From NCBI RefSeq assembly GCF_014158035.1, contig NZ_JACFXW010000001.1, positions 3,822,001 to 3,886,000 on the forward strand: a stretch of 64,000 nt of DNA, in the 5' to 3' direction. Made by a program: the position numbers and the translations under genes. This DNA comes from Rhizobium sp. G21. GTDB taxonomy: Bacteria; Pseudomonadota; Alphaproteobacteria; Rhizobiales; Rhizobiaceae. Below, in pieces: positions 50,566 through 60,689 of the stretch (the stretch's first letter is position 1; each line of letters begins with the position of its first letter). The notes under the pieces were generated by a model. It was not told the origin of the DNA, made no database searches, and saw only the letters and a list, made by a program, of their open reading frames with translations.

Positions 50566-51385
50566 GTAGATCGCCAGCATGGTCGGCTCATGCGCCATCC
50601 AAACAGCCAGCCGCAGCTCAATCTGGCTCAAGTCGGCAGCTACCAGCTTGTGGCCGGGCCGGGCGCGGAAGATCTTGCCGTAGGTCTTTGCGAAGCGACC
50701 TCGCTTGGGGAAGTTCTGCCCATTCGGATTTTCTGAGGCGGTTCTGCCTGTGACGGTAGCGTGCAGCTTGTAGTACGGATAGATTGCCCCGTCCGGGGCG
50801 ATGTATTGCCAGAACCCTGTCTGCATATTCTCCGACCCCAGATAGGTCGATAGAAGCTTCTGGCACTGGAGGTATTCCCGCAGCTTGCGCACGAATTCGC
50901 CCGCAGCCCCTTCCGCCATGGTGAAGTAAGGGAGGTGATCCTTAATGGAGAGGGACGGCACCCGGTCTTTCATAGGCAGCTTCGCCGTCGACGCGGTCCA
51001 AACCTTCGGCTTGAGGTTGAACCCGCGTTTGGTGAACAAGATGTCGATCTTCACCTTGTCTTGCGAAAACTTCATTTCCTTGCCGGCTTCGAGGTAGTGC
51101 TTTCGCAGGCCCAGGGGACCAGCGCCATAAGCTCCTGTTCTGTCTTTTCGACGAAGTTTGAGACTTCGCTCGTGAGCTGGCGCAAGGCGTCCTTATTCAC
51201 GAAGATGCCGTAGCGCTCGACGGTTTTGGTAAAGGCCAACATCGCCGGCCACTGGACACGCCGATAGCAGTTATAGGCCCGAGGATCGCGGCGGAACTGG
51301 CGATCGAGGGGCTGAGCAAGGCGGAAAGTAGCGTCCGTGTCGCCGCCCGCGTATTTGCGCATACCGAACTGGATGTGTTTCGGCA
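50566..51385 (-). pseudogene. Family A DNA polymerase fragment, cut by two insertion sequences
   Basis: The minus-strand reading gives HIQFGMRKYAGGDTDATFRLAQ (end of the 3'-5' exonuclease domain), then [37 protein letters not shown] and polymerase motif A as [17 protein letters not shown]. It ends at the IS3 right end immediately after motif A, so motifs B and C are gone. The N-terminus is cut by the IS21 element. An additional frameshift sits in the four-base run at 51114-51117. It looks like a phage-type polymerase rather than cellular Pol I. Confidence 0.82.
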
Positions 51386-51471
51386 TGCAAAATTGACCCC
51401 TTCAGCGGGGTAATCGGCATCCAATTTTGACCCCCTTGGATTTCATCTGACCATCCGGCTTTTGGCAGCGG

Positions 51472-52981
51472 ATGGAGAGGGAGTTGAAGCGAGTGGATAC
51501 GATTGCGCGTGTTCGACGGGCCTTCCATGTGCAGGGCTGGTCGATGAAGAAGATTGCCCGCGAACTGCATGTCTCCCGCAACACGGTGCGCAAGATACTG
51601 CGGTCTGACGAGACCGACTTCGCCTATGAGCGTGAACATCAGCCGCTGCCCAGGATCGGAGCGTGGAAGTCCGATATCGAGCGCTTCCTGGTTGCCAACG
51701 AAGGTAAGGCTTCGCGCGAACGGCTGACGCTGATCCGGATTTACGAGGAGGTGCGGGCACTCGGCTACGATGGCAGCTACGATGCTGTCCGCCGATACGC
51801 CAAGACCTGGGCGAAGACCCGTGGGTCGGCCACAGGGGAAGCCTATGTGCCGCTCTATTACGCGCCGGGCGAGGCCTACCAGTTCGACTGGAGCCATGAG
51901 ATCGTGCTGATCAATGGGGTGACGACGACCATCAAGGTCGCCCATGTCCGGCTCTGCCATAGCCGGATGATGTTTGCTCGGGCCTATATGCGCGAGAGCC
52001 AGGAGATGGTGTTCGACGCGCATGAGAAGGCGTTTGCCTTCTTCCGGGGCACCTGCACGCGCGGCATCTACGACAATATGAAGACGGCGGTGGAGGCGGT
52101 GTTCGTGGGCAAGGAGCGGCAATACAACAGGCGCTTCCTGCAAATGTGCAGCCATTATCTCGTTCAACCGGTCGCCTGCACCCCGGCATCCGGATGGGAG
52201 AAGGGTCAGGTCGAGAACCAGGTTGGCCTGGTGCGCGAGCGCTTCTTCACGCCGCGCCTCAGGGTCAAAAGCCTGGAAGAGCTGAATGTCTGGCTGCTCG
52301 ACAAATGCATCGCCTATGCCAGATCGCACCGCCATCCCGAACAGTCCGAGCAGACGATCTGGCAGATGTTCGAGGCTGAACGCGGCAGCCTTGTGCATTA
52401 TGCCGGTCCGTTCGACGGCTTCCACTGCGTTCCGGCATCGGTATCGAAGACCTGCACGGTTCGCTTCGACAACAACAAATACTCGGTCCTCTCCAAAGCC
52501 GTACCGTCCCGTCGAGGTTCATGCCTATGCCGACAGGATCGTCATCCGCCAGGACGGCGTCAATATCGGCGAGCATCAGCGGTCCTTCGGGCGCGGCGAT
52601 ACCGTCTATAATCCCTGGCATTATCTGCCTGTCCTGGCCCGCAAGCCCGGTGCCCTGCGCAATGGCGCTCCGTTCCGCGACTGGGTTCTGCCAGCCGCCT
52701 TGGAGAAAGTCCGAAAGCGGCTGAAGAGCCTTGATGACGGTGATCGGCAGATGGTGACCATTCTCGGATGCGTGCCGAGTGATGGTCTCTCCGCCGTGGA
52801 GGCCGCCTGCCAGGAAGCGCTTGATCAGGGCGCCTGTTCGGCCTCGGTGATCCTCAACATTCTGGCCAGGCGGCGTGACCCGGCTCCGGCAGCCATTCTT
52901 CAAACTCCCGATGCGTTGCGGCTGACCCATGAACCGGTGGCCGATTGCGCACGCTATGACAGCCTCAGGAGGGCAAGCTGA
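51472..52981 (+). pseudogene. istA: IS21-family transposase IstA, one frameshift
   Basis: Starts MERELKRVDTIARVRRAFHV with a helix-turn-helix (WSMKKIARELHVSRNTVRKIL), then the integrase core: YQFDWSHE for the first Asp, GIYDNMKTAV for the second and ASGWEKGQVENQVG for the Glu. The frame changes at about 52500-52503 after NNKYSVLSKAV and continues RPVEVHAYADRIVI to the end, about 500 residues. The single break may be an assembly error. Its TGA overlaps the istB ATG. Confidence 0.9.
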
Positions 52982-53715
52982 TGGAACGCACCCAGGTTCT
53001 GGAATTGATGGGCACGCTCAAGCTCTACGGCATGCGCAGCGCTTACGACGAGGTCATGGGCAATGGCATCAAGCGCCAGCACGAGCCGCCGCGTATCGTC
53101 GGTGACCTCCTGCAGTCCGAGATCGCCGAGAAGCAGGCCAGATCGATCCGTTACCAGCTCAGCATCGCCAAGCTGCCGCTGGCCAAGGATATCGATGACT
53201 TCGACTTCAAGAATACGCCCGTCAATGAATCCCTGGTGCGCGACCTAGCGACCGGCACTTTTGTCGCCGACCAGCGCAATGTCGTCCTCGTCGGCGGCAC
53301 CGGCACCGGAAAGAGCCATCTGGCCATCGCCATTGCCCGCGCCCTTATCCGCAACGGCACACGCGGGCGCTTCTTCAACGTTGTCGATCTTGTCAACCGG
53401 CTGGAAACGGAGACACGCAGCGGCAAGCAGGGCCGGACGGCGGATTATCTCAACCGCCTGGACTTCATCATCCTCGACGAACTCGGCTATCTGCCGTTCG
53501 CCCAGGCCGGCGGCCAGCTTCTATTCCATCTGATCAGCAGGCTCTATGAGCGCACCTCGATCATCGTCACCACCAACCTCGCGTTCGGCGAATGGCCAAC
53601 GGTGTTCGGCGACGCCAAGATGACCACCGCGCTCCTCGACAGGCTCACCCATCACTGCGAGATCGTCGAAACCGGCAACGAGTCCTGGCGCTTCAAAAAC
53701 CGCTCTCAAAGCTAA
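52981..53715 (+). CDS. istB: IS21-family AAA+ helper ATPase IstB
   Basis: A 244-residue DnaC-like ATPase: Walker [16 protein letters not shown], Walker B in [13 protein letters not shown], sensor region [16 protein letters not shown], and the usual end RFKNR. IstB acts with IstA in target selection and strand transfer. Frame intact. Confidence 0.95.
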   Translation: MERTQVLELMGTLKLYGMRSAYDEVMGNGIKRQHEPPRIVGDLLQSEIAEKQARSIRYQLSIAKLPLAKDIDDFDFKNTPVNESLVRDLATGTFVADQRNVVLVGGTGTGKSHLAIAIARALIRNGTRGRFFNVVDLVNRLETETRSGKQGRTADYLNRLDFIILDELGYLPFAQAGGQLLFHLISRLYERTSIIVTTNLAFGEWPTVFGDAKMTTALLDRLTHHCEIVETGNESWRFKNRSQS

Positions 53716-53842
53716 AGCCGACGACGATCATCACCCGCACTTGGCCCGCCCTCTGCAACCCCGGCCAGCGCCGGGCGTGCCAAGTGCTGATCTACGCAGG
53801 CAGGGGGTCAAAATTGGACGCCGATAAGGGGTCAATATTCCA

Positions 53843-54015
53843 CGCCGATTGACAAACTGGATCACCTTGCCCGTGTCATCAACGACGTCCTCGGGCGGCA
53901 CGTTGATCATGTCGGACTTGTCCACACTCAAATTGAACTGGCCGGAACAGCCGCGGTGTTTGTGCAGGTCAATATCACATTCTAAATCGAGCACGCTTTT
54001 TGCACCCGGTTTCAT
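53843..54015 (-). pseudogene. Truncated gene of unknown function, downstream of the integrase
   Basis: From ATG at 54015, overlapping the integrase stop (ATGA), about 57 codons (MKPGAKSVLDLECDIDLH to DDTGKVIQFVNR) remain before the IS21 right end. No family is recognised. It could be the N-terminal part of the polymerase whose remainder lies left of the IS21 element, but the parts do not join convincingly. Confidence 0.4.
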
Positions 54016-55649
54016 TTTTTCATGACTGAGGTCAAATCCAACTCTGGATATCGCACTTTGGCCATCCACTCTGCCAGCTTGGATATTTTTGCACCCTGCC
54101 CATACCGCTCTTCTATTCCGGAGCCCCGGCTCCAGCCCCCAATTGCTCTGACCGCGTCAATGGAAAGCTCAGCGTCGCGAGTGGCATCGCGGAAGGTGTG
54201 ACGGAAGGAGTGGAAGGAAACGCCATTTCGGACCTTGATATGTGTCTTCAGCCAATAGCTGAACCGCTTTTGGAAGTGATCCACGGCTTGCTTCTGGGTT
54301 TTGCCGGAGAGATCACTGAATAGGCGTCCGGTGGCGGGCACACTTCCTTCAATCAACGATGCAAATCCAAGCGTGATAAGGACAGGATGCACAGGCACAA
54401 CACGCGCCGCACCCTTCGTTTTCAGGCTGCGATCATCCGTGCGGCTTAGTACGAACGCGGTTACGCCATCCACGACCTGAATATCCGCACGCGTCAGCCA
54501 AATAATCTCACCGAGCCTCATCCCGGAATACAGAGCGATGAGCGGTAACCAGAAGCGTCCTCCACGCTGGTCTCCACACCAGCTGGACAAATGCGAAACA
54601 AGGCGGTTCAATTCCTCCATGTTGAATGGCAACCGTTCGCTCTGCGTCGTTCCAATCTTCGGAGTGAGGCGCATCGCCGGGTTGGTTTCGCAAAGCCCCT
54701 TTTGGATTGCGAAATTGAAGAACGCCGAAAGATGATGCGCATAAACCTCGACTGTTCCTCGTGCGAGTAATCGGCGTCCTGATTTGGCCGCCATCTCGCT
54801 TATTTCACGCAGCGATTTACCGGTAAACTCGCGGTATTTTGTATAATTGGTTGGCAAGTGGGCGATCATATCAACGGTTTCGGCACACTGAACTCGACTG
54901 ATGGCCGAAATGGAAATGTCGTCGCCCACTACCTCACGCAAGGCTGCGAGCGGGATAAGATATTTCTTTCCCGCACTTTCGGTGAGGTGTGCCCGATGCG
55001 GGTCATTCTCAAATCTGTCAATCACATCCGACAGCGAATTGCCTGTTTCTGACGACAACGTGGGCCGCGCGGCTCCATCGTGGATTTGATCAAACAACCG
55101 ATCGTGGACCCGAAAAGCATGAACCTGCCTGGCTCGGTCAATTCTGCGGCGATAATGTTCAGTTTCGGCCCGGTGCACGAGATCGATGAATTCTCCCCAG
55201 TATATGTCTCCCGGCTTTATCTGTAGCCTTGTTTTGGCGGCTATCTGCACGGCTCGGCCATGAATGTGGGTGCCCCAATCGTCTTCTCCATTCTCAAGAT
55301 GCGCGAGCATCTCACCTGCCTCGAACTCCTCGTCAGCATTTGGGACAACGCCCCTGTTTTTGCGTTCCAGTTCAAATAGATGGATGCGAGCAGCCGCTTC
55401 AAGCTGAGACACACTCACTTTTGAAGCCAACGAGAGGCTTGTCGCTATACCCAGTTTTGCGTTTTGGAATGCAGCATCGACCTCTGCAGCCTTGGCACGC
55501 GCGCGATTTGCGGCAACCCTTGGATCGGAAGTCCCCAACGGAATTGTGAGCTGAGTCTTATTCCCGAACATGGGCTTTATGGTTTCAGGAATTCGCCGGA
55601 CGTAAAAGAACGCGCTCTTTTTCCGGACCAATCCGGGGGCTTTTGCCAT
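54012..55649 (-). CDS. Tyrosine recombinase/phage-type integrase
   Basis: A 545-residue integrase. After an N-terminal arm-binding and core-binding part, the catalytic domain has Arg in YSGMRLGEIIWL, HSFRHTFRD with His and Arg, Trp in GGWSRGSGIEE and the nucleophile Tyr in RYGQGA. The long N-terminal region is typical of integrases of genomic islands. ATG at 55649 (MAKAPGLVRKKSAFFYVRR) is chosen over a longer frame. It is 114 bases from the tRNA-Ile2 3' end and reads away from it; G+C is lower than in the backbone, consistent with transfer. Confidence 0.93.
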   Translation of the reverse strand: MAKAPGLVRKKSAFFYVRRIPETIKPMFGNKTQLTIPLGTSDPRVAANRARAKAAEVDAAFQNAKLGIATSLSLASKVSVSQLEAAARIHLFELERKNRGVVPNADEEFEAGEMLAHLENGEDDWGTHIHGRAVQIAAKTRLQIKPGDIYWGEFIDLVHRAETEHYRRRIDRARQVHAFRVHDRLFDQIHDGAARPTLSSETGNSLSDVIDRFENDPHRAHLTESAGKKYLIPLAALREVVGDDISISAISRVQCAETVDMIAHLPTNYTKYREFTGKSLREISEMAAKSGRRLLARGTVEVYAHHLSAFFNFAIQKGLCETNPAMRLTPKIGTTQSERLPFNMEELNRLVSHLSSWCGDQRGGRFWLPLIALYSGMRLGEIIWLTRADIQVVDGVTAFVLSRTDDRSLKTKGAARVVPVHPVLITLGFASLIEGSVPATGRLFSDLSGKTQKQAVDHFQKRFSYWLKTHIKVRNGVSFHSFRHTFRDATRDAELSIDAVRAIGGWSRGSGIEERYGQGAKISKLAEWMAKVRYPELDLTSVMKK

Positions 55650-55762
55650 TGAAAAACTAGCCTGAAAACTGCAAATTGTTGGAACCAATGTTGGAACCTA
55701 GGCGGCAGCCAACAATCTGAATTTGGTACTTTTTCTGCAATATCAATGCAATAGAAAAATGA

Positions 55763-55838
55763 TGGTGGGCCCGGAGGGACTCGAACCCCCAACCAAGCGG
55801 TTATGAGCCGCCGGCTCTAACCATTGAGCTACAGGCCC
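55763..55838 (-). tRNA. tRNA-Ile (CAT anticodon, tRNA-Ile2), probable integration site
   Basis: 76 nt including encoded CCA. Acceptor arm GGGCCTG pairs with CGGGCCC; D-arm GCTCAATGGTTAGAGC; anticodon loop CTCATAA giving CAT; T-arm GGGGGTTCGAGTCCCTC. CAT is also the Met anticodon, but the arrangement GGTTAGAGC and CTCATAACCGCTTGGTT resembles the lysidine-modified tRNA-Ile2 that reads AUA. It is next to the integrase, so its 3' half is a likely att site. Confidence 0.9.
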
Positions 55839-55977
55839 GTGCCGGATAGTCTCGGCGGTGCAATGGTCTTGCCTTGATCGCTGCGTCTAGCCGAATTTTT
55901 CCGGCGGGGCAAGCGGCGTCTCAATAGTTGCACAATCGTGGCGCAGGCAGGAGTGGTTTCGATAAAACGGAGGAAAC

Positions 55978-56722
55978 ATGCCGCGTCTTTCCATGAAAAT
56001 TCTCAGCGTCCGCGCTCGGGGCGCTCAGCGTCGCGGCCGCCTTGCCGGCCGTCGCCGTCGCGCAGGACGCCGTCGCCGCCAGGCCGGCCATTTCGGTGAG
56101 CGGCGAGGCCACGGCGGCGCTCGTCCCGGATATGGCGCTCGTCAATCTCGCGGTGGTCCGCACGGAGGCCACGGCGCGGGCTGCGCTGGACGGCTCCAAC
56201 AAGGCGATGGCGGATGTGCTCGACGCGATGAAGAAGGCCGGCGTGTCGGAGAGGGATCTGCAGACCTCCGGCTTCTTCATCCAGCCGCAATACGACTATT
56301 CCGGCGAGAACAACGGCGGCCCGCCCAAGCTGATGGGCTATCAAGTCGGCAATACGCTGACGGTGCGGCTGCGCGATCTGTCCAAACTCGGCGTGCTGCT
56401 CGACACGGCCGTGACGCTCGGGGTCAATCAGGGCGGCGATATCCGCTTCCTCAACGACAAGCCGGAAGCCGCCATCGACAAGGCGCGCGCCGAGGCCGTG
56501 CGCGACGCGCTCGCCAAGGCGAAGATCCTGGCCGAGGCGGCGGGAGTGGGCCTGGGCGAGGTGCTGGAGATCGCCGACAACGCCGCCGTCTCCGAACCCG
56601 TCCCCATGGCGCGCATGGCCATGGCCGCGAAGGAAAGCGCCGACGCCGTGCCTGTGGCCGCCGGCGAAAACACCTATAGCGCCAGCGTGTCGGTGAAGAT
56701 CGCGATCAAGCCGAAGCCCTGA
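55978..56722 (+). pseudogene. SIMPL (DUF541) domain periplasmic protein, frameshift in the signal peptide
   Basis: From about 56090 the frame gives ISVSGEATAALVPDMALVNLAVVRTE, PPKLMGYQVGNTLTVRLRDL and ENTYSASVSVKIAIKPKP, a normal SIMPL-domain protein. The ATG at 55978 has a strong site GGAGGAAAC. If the A-run at 55996-55999 had three bases instead of four, the N-terminus would read MPRLSMKFSASALGALSV and then AAALPAVAVAQD, a good signal peptide, with 247 residues in total. Role of the family is unclear (periplasmic, oxidative-stress related in some bacteria). Confidence 0.87.
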
Positions 56723-56738
56723 TCCGGCTCGCCTGCCG

Positions 56739-56769
56739 ACGCCGTCCCGGCTCTGCGCCGGGACGGCGT
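56739..56769 (+). terminator. Hairpin after the SIMPL gene
   Basis: ACGCCGTCCCGG and CCGGGACGGCGT form a perfect 12-bp stem with a 7-base loop, 17 bases after the stop. There is no T-run, so termination strength is uncertain. Confidence 0.55.
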
Positions 56770-56826
56770 GTCGCCGCGACGCCTCGCGGGGATCATGCCT
56801 GCTTCGGCGGTCTTTCCAAAATCGAA

Positions 56827-56858
56827 AGGCCCTCCCGGGCGAGAGCCTGGGAGGGCCT
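56827..56858 (-). terminator. Terminator of the proline-rich protein gene
   Basis: AGGCCCTCCC and GGGAGGGCCT form a 10-bp stem; on the minus strand it is followed by TTTCGATTTT. It lies about 70 bases beyond the stop of the minus-strand gene at 56929. Confidence 0.6.
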
Positions 56859-56928
56859 GAAGCGACTTTCACGCAGATGACAGGATGAATGCGTAAAAGC
56901 CGATCCGTGTCGTCGCCGCAGGGGCGTG

Positions 56929-57339
56929 TCAGGCGCGCGGGCAACCGCGCACATTGGCGAAAACCATCTTCGCCCAGGCGCCGCGAATCTTGCCGTTCAC
57001 GACCACGCGGTTGGGGCCGACCTTGGCGACATAGGCGCGGTTGAGGCCGCTGTTGTAGGCTTTCTGCAAAGCGAGGTTCTGCGAGCAGCGCCCATATCCG
57101 GGCTTCACCACCACGACGGGCGCGGGGCGCACGACGATCGGAGCGGGACGGACCACGATCGGAGCAGGGCGGACGACCACTACGGGCGCCGGGCGCACGA
57201 TCACCGGCGGACGGTAATGGCGGGGACCGCCGATACGGACATCGACATCGACGCCGCCGGCATTTGCCTGGCCCGCGGCGCCCAATGCGCCGAGTGCAAG
57301 TGTGACGGCAAGCGCCGCTTTGGTGATGAAGCTGGTCAT
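56929..57339 (-). CDS. Small secreted protein with a PAPIVVR proline-rich repeat
   Basis: A 136-residue protein with a signal peptide (residues 1-27, ending GQANA). Residues about 45-80 are tandem VVRPAP(I/V) units, seen in the DNA as near-identical 21-base repeats (57120-57200). The C-terminal part contains two Cys (GRCSQN and RGCPRA) that could form a disulfide, around NRVVVNGKIRGAWAKMVF. No known family function; probably envelope-located. ATG at 57339 follows AAGGAGAGCATCA. Confidence 0.85.
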   Translation of the reverse strand: MTSFITKAALAVTLALGALGAAGQANAGGVDVDVRIGGPRHYRPPVIVRPAPVVVVRPAPIVVRPAPIVVRPAPVVVVKPGYGRCSQNLALQKAYNSGLNRAYVAKVGPNRVVVNGKIRGAWAKMVFANVRGCPRA

Positions 57340-57413
57340 TGATGCTCTCCTTGGTCCACTACTCGGATTCCGATGTCCTTGCCGAGCGTTGAGACGACCT
57401 TATCTCCGGCTCT

Positions 57414-57452
57414 CTGAACGGATATGGAACTCACCGTTCAGTTATCGTTCAG
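57414..57452 (-). promoter_or_regulatory. CTGAACG repeats upstream of the proline-rich protein gene
   Basis: CGTTCAG occurs at 57435-57441 and 57446-57452, exactly 11 bases apart, and CTGAACGG (57414-57421) is the inverted copy of CCGTTCAG (57434-57441). Direct repeats with 11-bp period are typical of OmpR/PhoB-type regulator boxes. They lie about 75-110 bases upstream of the minus-strand start. The rest of the 335-base gap 57340-57674 shows no gene. Confidence 0.5.
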
Positions 57453-57674
57453 GATGATGAAGAAGGCGTTTACAGTTTGTTGAACATGTTCCTATCGCCC
57501 CGCGGGGGCGAGAAAATGATCCGCGGGCGCGTTGACACGGGGCATGGGGAATGTTTCAGCTTCCAAACGGTGTCGACGCGCGAAGCGGCGCCCGGGAGCG
57601 GAGGATGAGCGGCGAGCGTGCACGATCATCGCGCTTGACTGAGGCGGACTTCGCATCATCTGGGTTCCGGCGTT

Positions 57675-60551
57675 ATGAATTTTATCGAGACTTTGGACGT
57701 CACCGATCTGGCGCAGCTCTTCAACAAAGCGCCCAATCCCTATGTCATTCTCGATCGCGAGTTTCGCATTCGAGCGATGAACGACGCCTATCTGTCCGTC
57801 ACCATGCGCAGCCGGGAGAGCATTCTCGGCAGGAACATGTTCGAGGCGTTTCCGAGCGACCCGGATTCGACCTCCTATCGGCTGCTGCGCGCTTCGCTGG
57901 AAAAGGTGGTCCGTTCTGGCCAGGAAGACCAGATACCACTCATTCCCTATCCGATCGCCCGGCCCGACGGAACCTTGGAGGATCGCTACTGGAGCGCCAC
58001 GCATAAACCGATCCTGTCGCCGAGCGGCGAACTGCGTTTCATCCTGCAGCACACGGTCGACGTGACGGAACTGCACCGGCTGCGGCAGGAGACGGCGCGG
58101 GACTGGAAGGTCGAGACCGACGTTCTCAATCGCGCCGATCGCGTGGCGCATCAGAATCTCGCGCTCGCCGAAGAGCGGCTCTATCTTCGCAGCCTGTTCG
58201 AACAGGCCCCGAGCTTCATGGCCGTCCTGCTCGGGCCGGATCATGTCTTCGACATGGCCAACGCCGCTTACATCGATCTCGTCGGCCGGACGAACATCAT
58301 CGGCAGAAGCGTCGTCGAGGCGTTGCCGGAGGTGGAGGGGCAGGGATTCATCACCCTGCTGGACCAGGTCTATGCGACGGGCGAGCCTTTCGTCGCCCAT
58401 GGCGCGCGCGTCGTGCTCGAGGGCGACGGCGGCGGCCGGCGCGAAGCCTATCTCGATTTCATCTATCATCCGATCAAGGACCGGGACGACGAAACAATCG
58501 GCATTTTCGTCCAGGGACACGACATCACCGAGCAGAAACTGGCCCAAGACGCCGCGCTCGAAAGCGAGGCCCGGTTCCGCTCCCTGGCGCAATCCATTCC
58601 CAATCACGCCTGGACCACCGATTGCGACGGACGGCTGGAGTGGTGCAACGAACGCGTCACCGATTATTCGGGGCTGTCGCTCGCGGAGATGATGGGGCGG
58701 CCGATCGGCGCGACGTTGCATCCCGACGACCAGGCGCGCGCCCAAGGCGCCTGGCTCGCCGCGCGAGCGGCGGGGGAGCCTTTCCAGGCGGAAATCCGGC
58801 TGAGGCGGCGCGACGGGGTCTATCGCTGGCACATCACCCGCGCCATTCCCAGCAAGGACGACAGCGGGGTCGTGCTGCGCTGGGTCGGGACGAACACCGA
58901 CATCGACGATCAGAAGACCACCGAAGCCCAGCTCGAATATCTGGCGGAAACGCTGGAGCAACGCGTCAACGAACGCACCGCCGAACTGGAAAAGACCGAG
59001 GCGGCGCTGCGCCAGAGCCAGAAGATGGAGGCGGTCGGCAATCTCGCTGGCGGCATCGCCCACGATTTCAACAATCTCCTGCAGGTGATCACCGGCAGCT
59101 TGCAGTTGCTTAACCGGCACGTCAAGCTGGACGACAAGGGCGGGCGCTATGTGTCGAACGCGTTGGCGGCCACCGATCGCGGCGCGCAACTCGCCGCGCA
59201 GTTGCTCGCTTTCGGCCGCCGGCAGCCGCTCGCCCCCAAAGTGGTCAATCTCGGCCGCATGGTGCGCGACATGGATGGCCTCATCCGCCGCAGCATCGGC
59301 GAGGGCGTCGAGGTCGACACGGTGGTGGCGGCCGGGCTGTGGAACACCATCGTCGATCCGACCAATGTCGAGACGGCGCTCCTCAACCTCGCCATCAACG
59401 CCCGCGACGCGATGGAGGGGCATGGCAAGTTGACGATCGAGATCGGCAACGCCGTGCTCGACGCGGTCTACGCCCAGGGCGCCGACATCGCCCCCGGCAA
59501 CTATGTCATGCTCGCCATCACCGACACCGGCGGCGGCATCGCGCCAGACATTCTGGACAAGGTGTTCGAGCCGTTCTTTTCCACCAAGCCGGAAGGCAAG
59601 GGCACCGGTCTCGGCCTGTCGATGGTCTATGGTTTCGTGCGTCAGTCCAAGGGCCATATCCGCATCTACAGCGAGCTGGGGGTCGGCACGACGATCCGCA
59701 TCTATCTGCCGCGCAGCGAGGCGAGCGAAGAGGTGTCGGTCCATTCGATGGCGCCGCTGCAGGGCGGGACCGAGAATATTCTGCTGGTCGAGGACGACGA
59801 CGCCGTGCGGGAAACCGCCGTCGCCATTCTCCGTGACCTCGGCTACGGCGTGCTGACGGCGCGAGACGCCGCCAGCGGGCTTGCGGTGCTGGAAAGCGGC
59901 GCGGCGATCGATCTGCTGTTCACCGACGTGGTGATGCCGGGACCGATGAAGAGCACGGAACTCGCGCAGCGGGCGCAGGCGATGTCGCCGGGGATCGCGG
60001 TGCTGTTCACCTCCGGCTATACGCAGAATTCCATCGTGCATGACGGCAAGCTCGACAGCGGCATCGAATTCATCTCCAAACCCTATGGACGGGATCAGAT
60101 CGCCCGCAAGGTGCGGCAGGTGCTGGACGCGGCGCGCGAGCCGCGGCGGCTGGCGTCGCTTGCGCCGGACGAGGCCGGCGCGCCGGCGCGGATCGCCTGG
60201 CCTAAACGCGCTCTGGTCGTCGATGACGAGGCGCTGATCCGGCTGACCACGATCGATACGCTCGAAGAGCTGGGCCTCGCCGTGGCCGAGGCGGGCACGC
60301 TGGCCCAGGCGGAAGCACGTTTCGACGCCTCCATCGACCTGCTGGTCGTCGATCTGCATCTGCCGGATGGCAACGGTCTCGATCTCGCCCACAGGCTCCA
60401 GGCGCAAAAGCCCGGTCTTCTGGTGGTGATCGCCACCGGAAACGATCCGAAATCGGTGAGCCACCGGCTGACCCACGCCGTGGTGATCGGCAAGCCCTAT
60501 GACGAGGCCAAGCTCGAGGCGGCGATCCGCGCGGCGTCGGGAGAAGGCTGA
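57675..60551 (+). CDS. Hybrid histidine kinase with PAS domains and two receiver domains
   Basis: A 958-residue soluble protein. Order: PAS (about 12-130), PAS (about 180-290), PAS/PAC (about 300-420, [15 protein letters not shown]), a coiled-coil linker, HisKA with [14 protein letters not shown] (about 462), HATPase with [16 protein letters not shown] and GTGLGLS, then receiver 1 (Asp in [10 protein letters not shown]) and receiver 2 (Asp in [13 protein letters not shown]). No membrane segment, so it senses an internal signal. No separate partner gene is adjacent; the second receiver may pass the phosphate on. Opposite strand to the chemoreceptor that follows. Confidence 0.94.
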   Translation: MNFIETLDVTDLAQLFNKAPNPYVILDREFRIRAMNDAYLSVTMRSRESILGRNMFEAFPSDPDSTSYRLLRASLEKVVRSGQEDQIPLIPYPIARPDGTLEDRYWSATHKPILSPSGELRFILQHTVDVTELHRLRQETARDWKVETDVLNRADRVAHQNLALAEERLYLRSLFEQAPSFMAVLLGPDHVFDMANAAYIDLVGRTNIIGRSVVEALPEVEGQGFITLLDQVYATGEPFVAHGARVVLEGDGGGRREAYLDFIYHPIKDRDDETIGIFVQGHDITEQKLAQDAALESEARFRSLAQSIPNHAWTTDCDGRLEWCNERVTDYSGLSLAEMMGRPIGATLHPDDQARAQGAWLAARAAGEPFQAEIRLRRRDGVYRWHITRAIPSKDDSGVVLRWVGTNTDIDDQKTTEAQLEYLAETLEQRVNERTAELEKTEAALRQSQKMEAVGNLAGGIAHDFNNLLQVITGSLQLLNRHVKLDDKGGRYVSNALAATDRGAQLAAQLLAFGRRQPLAPKVVNLGRMVRDMDGLIRRSIGEGVEVDTVVAAGLWNTIVDPTNVETALLNLAINARDAMEGHGKLTIEIGNAVLDAVYAQGADIAPGNYVMLAITDTGGGIAPDILDKVFEPFFSTKPEGKGTGLGLSMVYGFVRQSKGHIRIYSELGVGTTIRIYLPRSEASEEVSVHSMAPLQGGTENILLVEDDDAVRETAVAILRDLGYGVLTARDAASGLAVLESGAAIDLLFTDVVMPGPMKSTELAQRAQAMSPGIAVLFTSGYTQNSIVHDGKLDSGIEFISKPYGRDQIARKVRQVLDAAREPRRLASLAPDEAGAPARIAWPKRALVVDDEALIRLTTIDTLEELGLAVAEAGTLAQAEARFDASIDLLVVDLHLPDGNGLDLAHRLQAQKPGLLVVIATGNDPKSVSHRLTHAVVIGKPYDEAKLEAAIRAASGEG

Positions 60552-60636
60552 CCTCCTTTCTCGCGAAGAAGACGCAGAACGGATCTCCGAAATATCTTCG
60601 GGCGGGTCCCCAACGGCTAGGTCTTGCGGTTTGAGC

Positions 60637-60666
60637 AAAAAACCCGCCCCGGATGTCCGGGACGGG
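60637..60666 (-). terminator. Rho-independent terminator of the chemoreceptor gene
   Basis: On the minus strand CCCGTCCCGGA, a 2-base loop and TCCGGGGCGGG are followed by TTTTTT. It lies 24 bases beyond the repaired stop of the chemoreceptor, which supports that stop position. Confidence 0.85.
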
Positions 60667-60689
60667 CTCGTTGTAATCGATTTCGCGTC

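Larger units (their letters stand above)
51386..53842 (+). mobile_element. IS21-family insertion sequence, about 2.46 kb
   Basis: Contains istA and istB. The tips are TGCAAAATTGACCCC on the left and the complement of TGGAATATTGACCCC on the right, both beginning TG as in IS21. Inside each end a second copy of the motif ATCCAATTTTGACCCC or its variant occurs (51417-51435 and about 53809-53825), the multiple repeats to which IstA binds. No target duplication could be seen by eye. Confidence 0.88.

Noticed and set aside
49242..50568. A 3-bp target duplication for the IS3 element
   Set aside because: The flanks CAG and GTA differ, so no duplication can be claimed.
57492..60638. A 1048-codon open frame on the minus strand opposite the hybrid kinase
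   Set aside because: It mirrors the kinase codons, is rich in Arg/Asp/Gly/Leu with no domain, and the plus-strand protein has clear PAS, kinase and receiver motifs. High G+C makes long antisense frames common.
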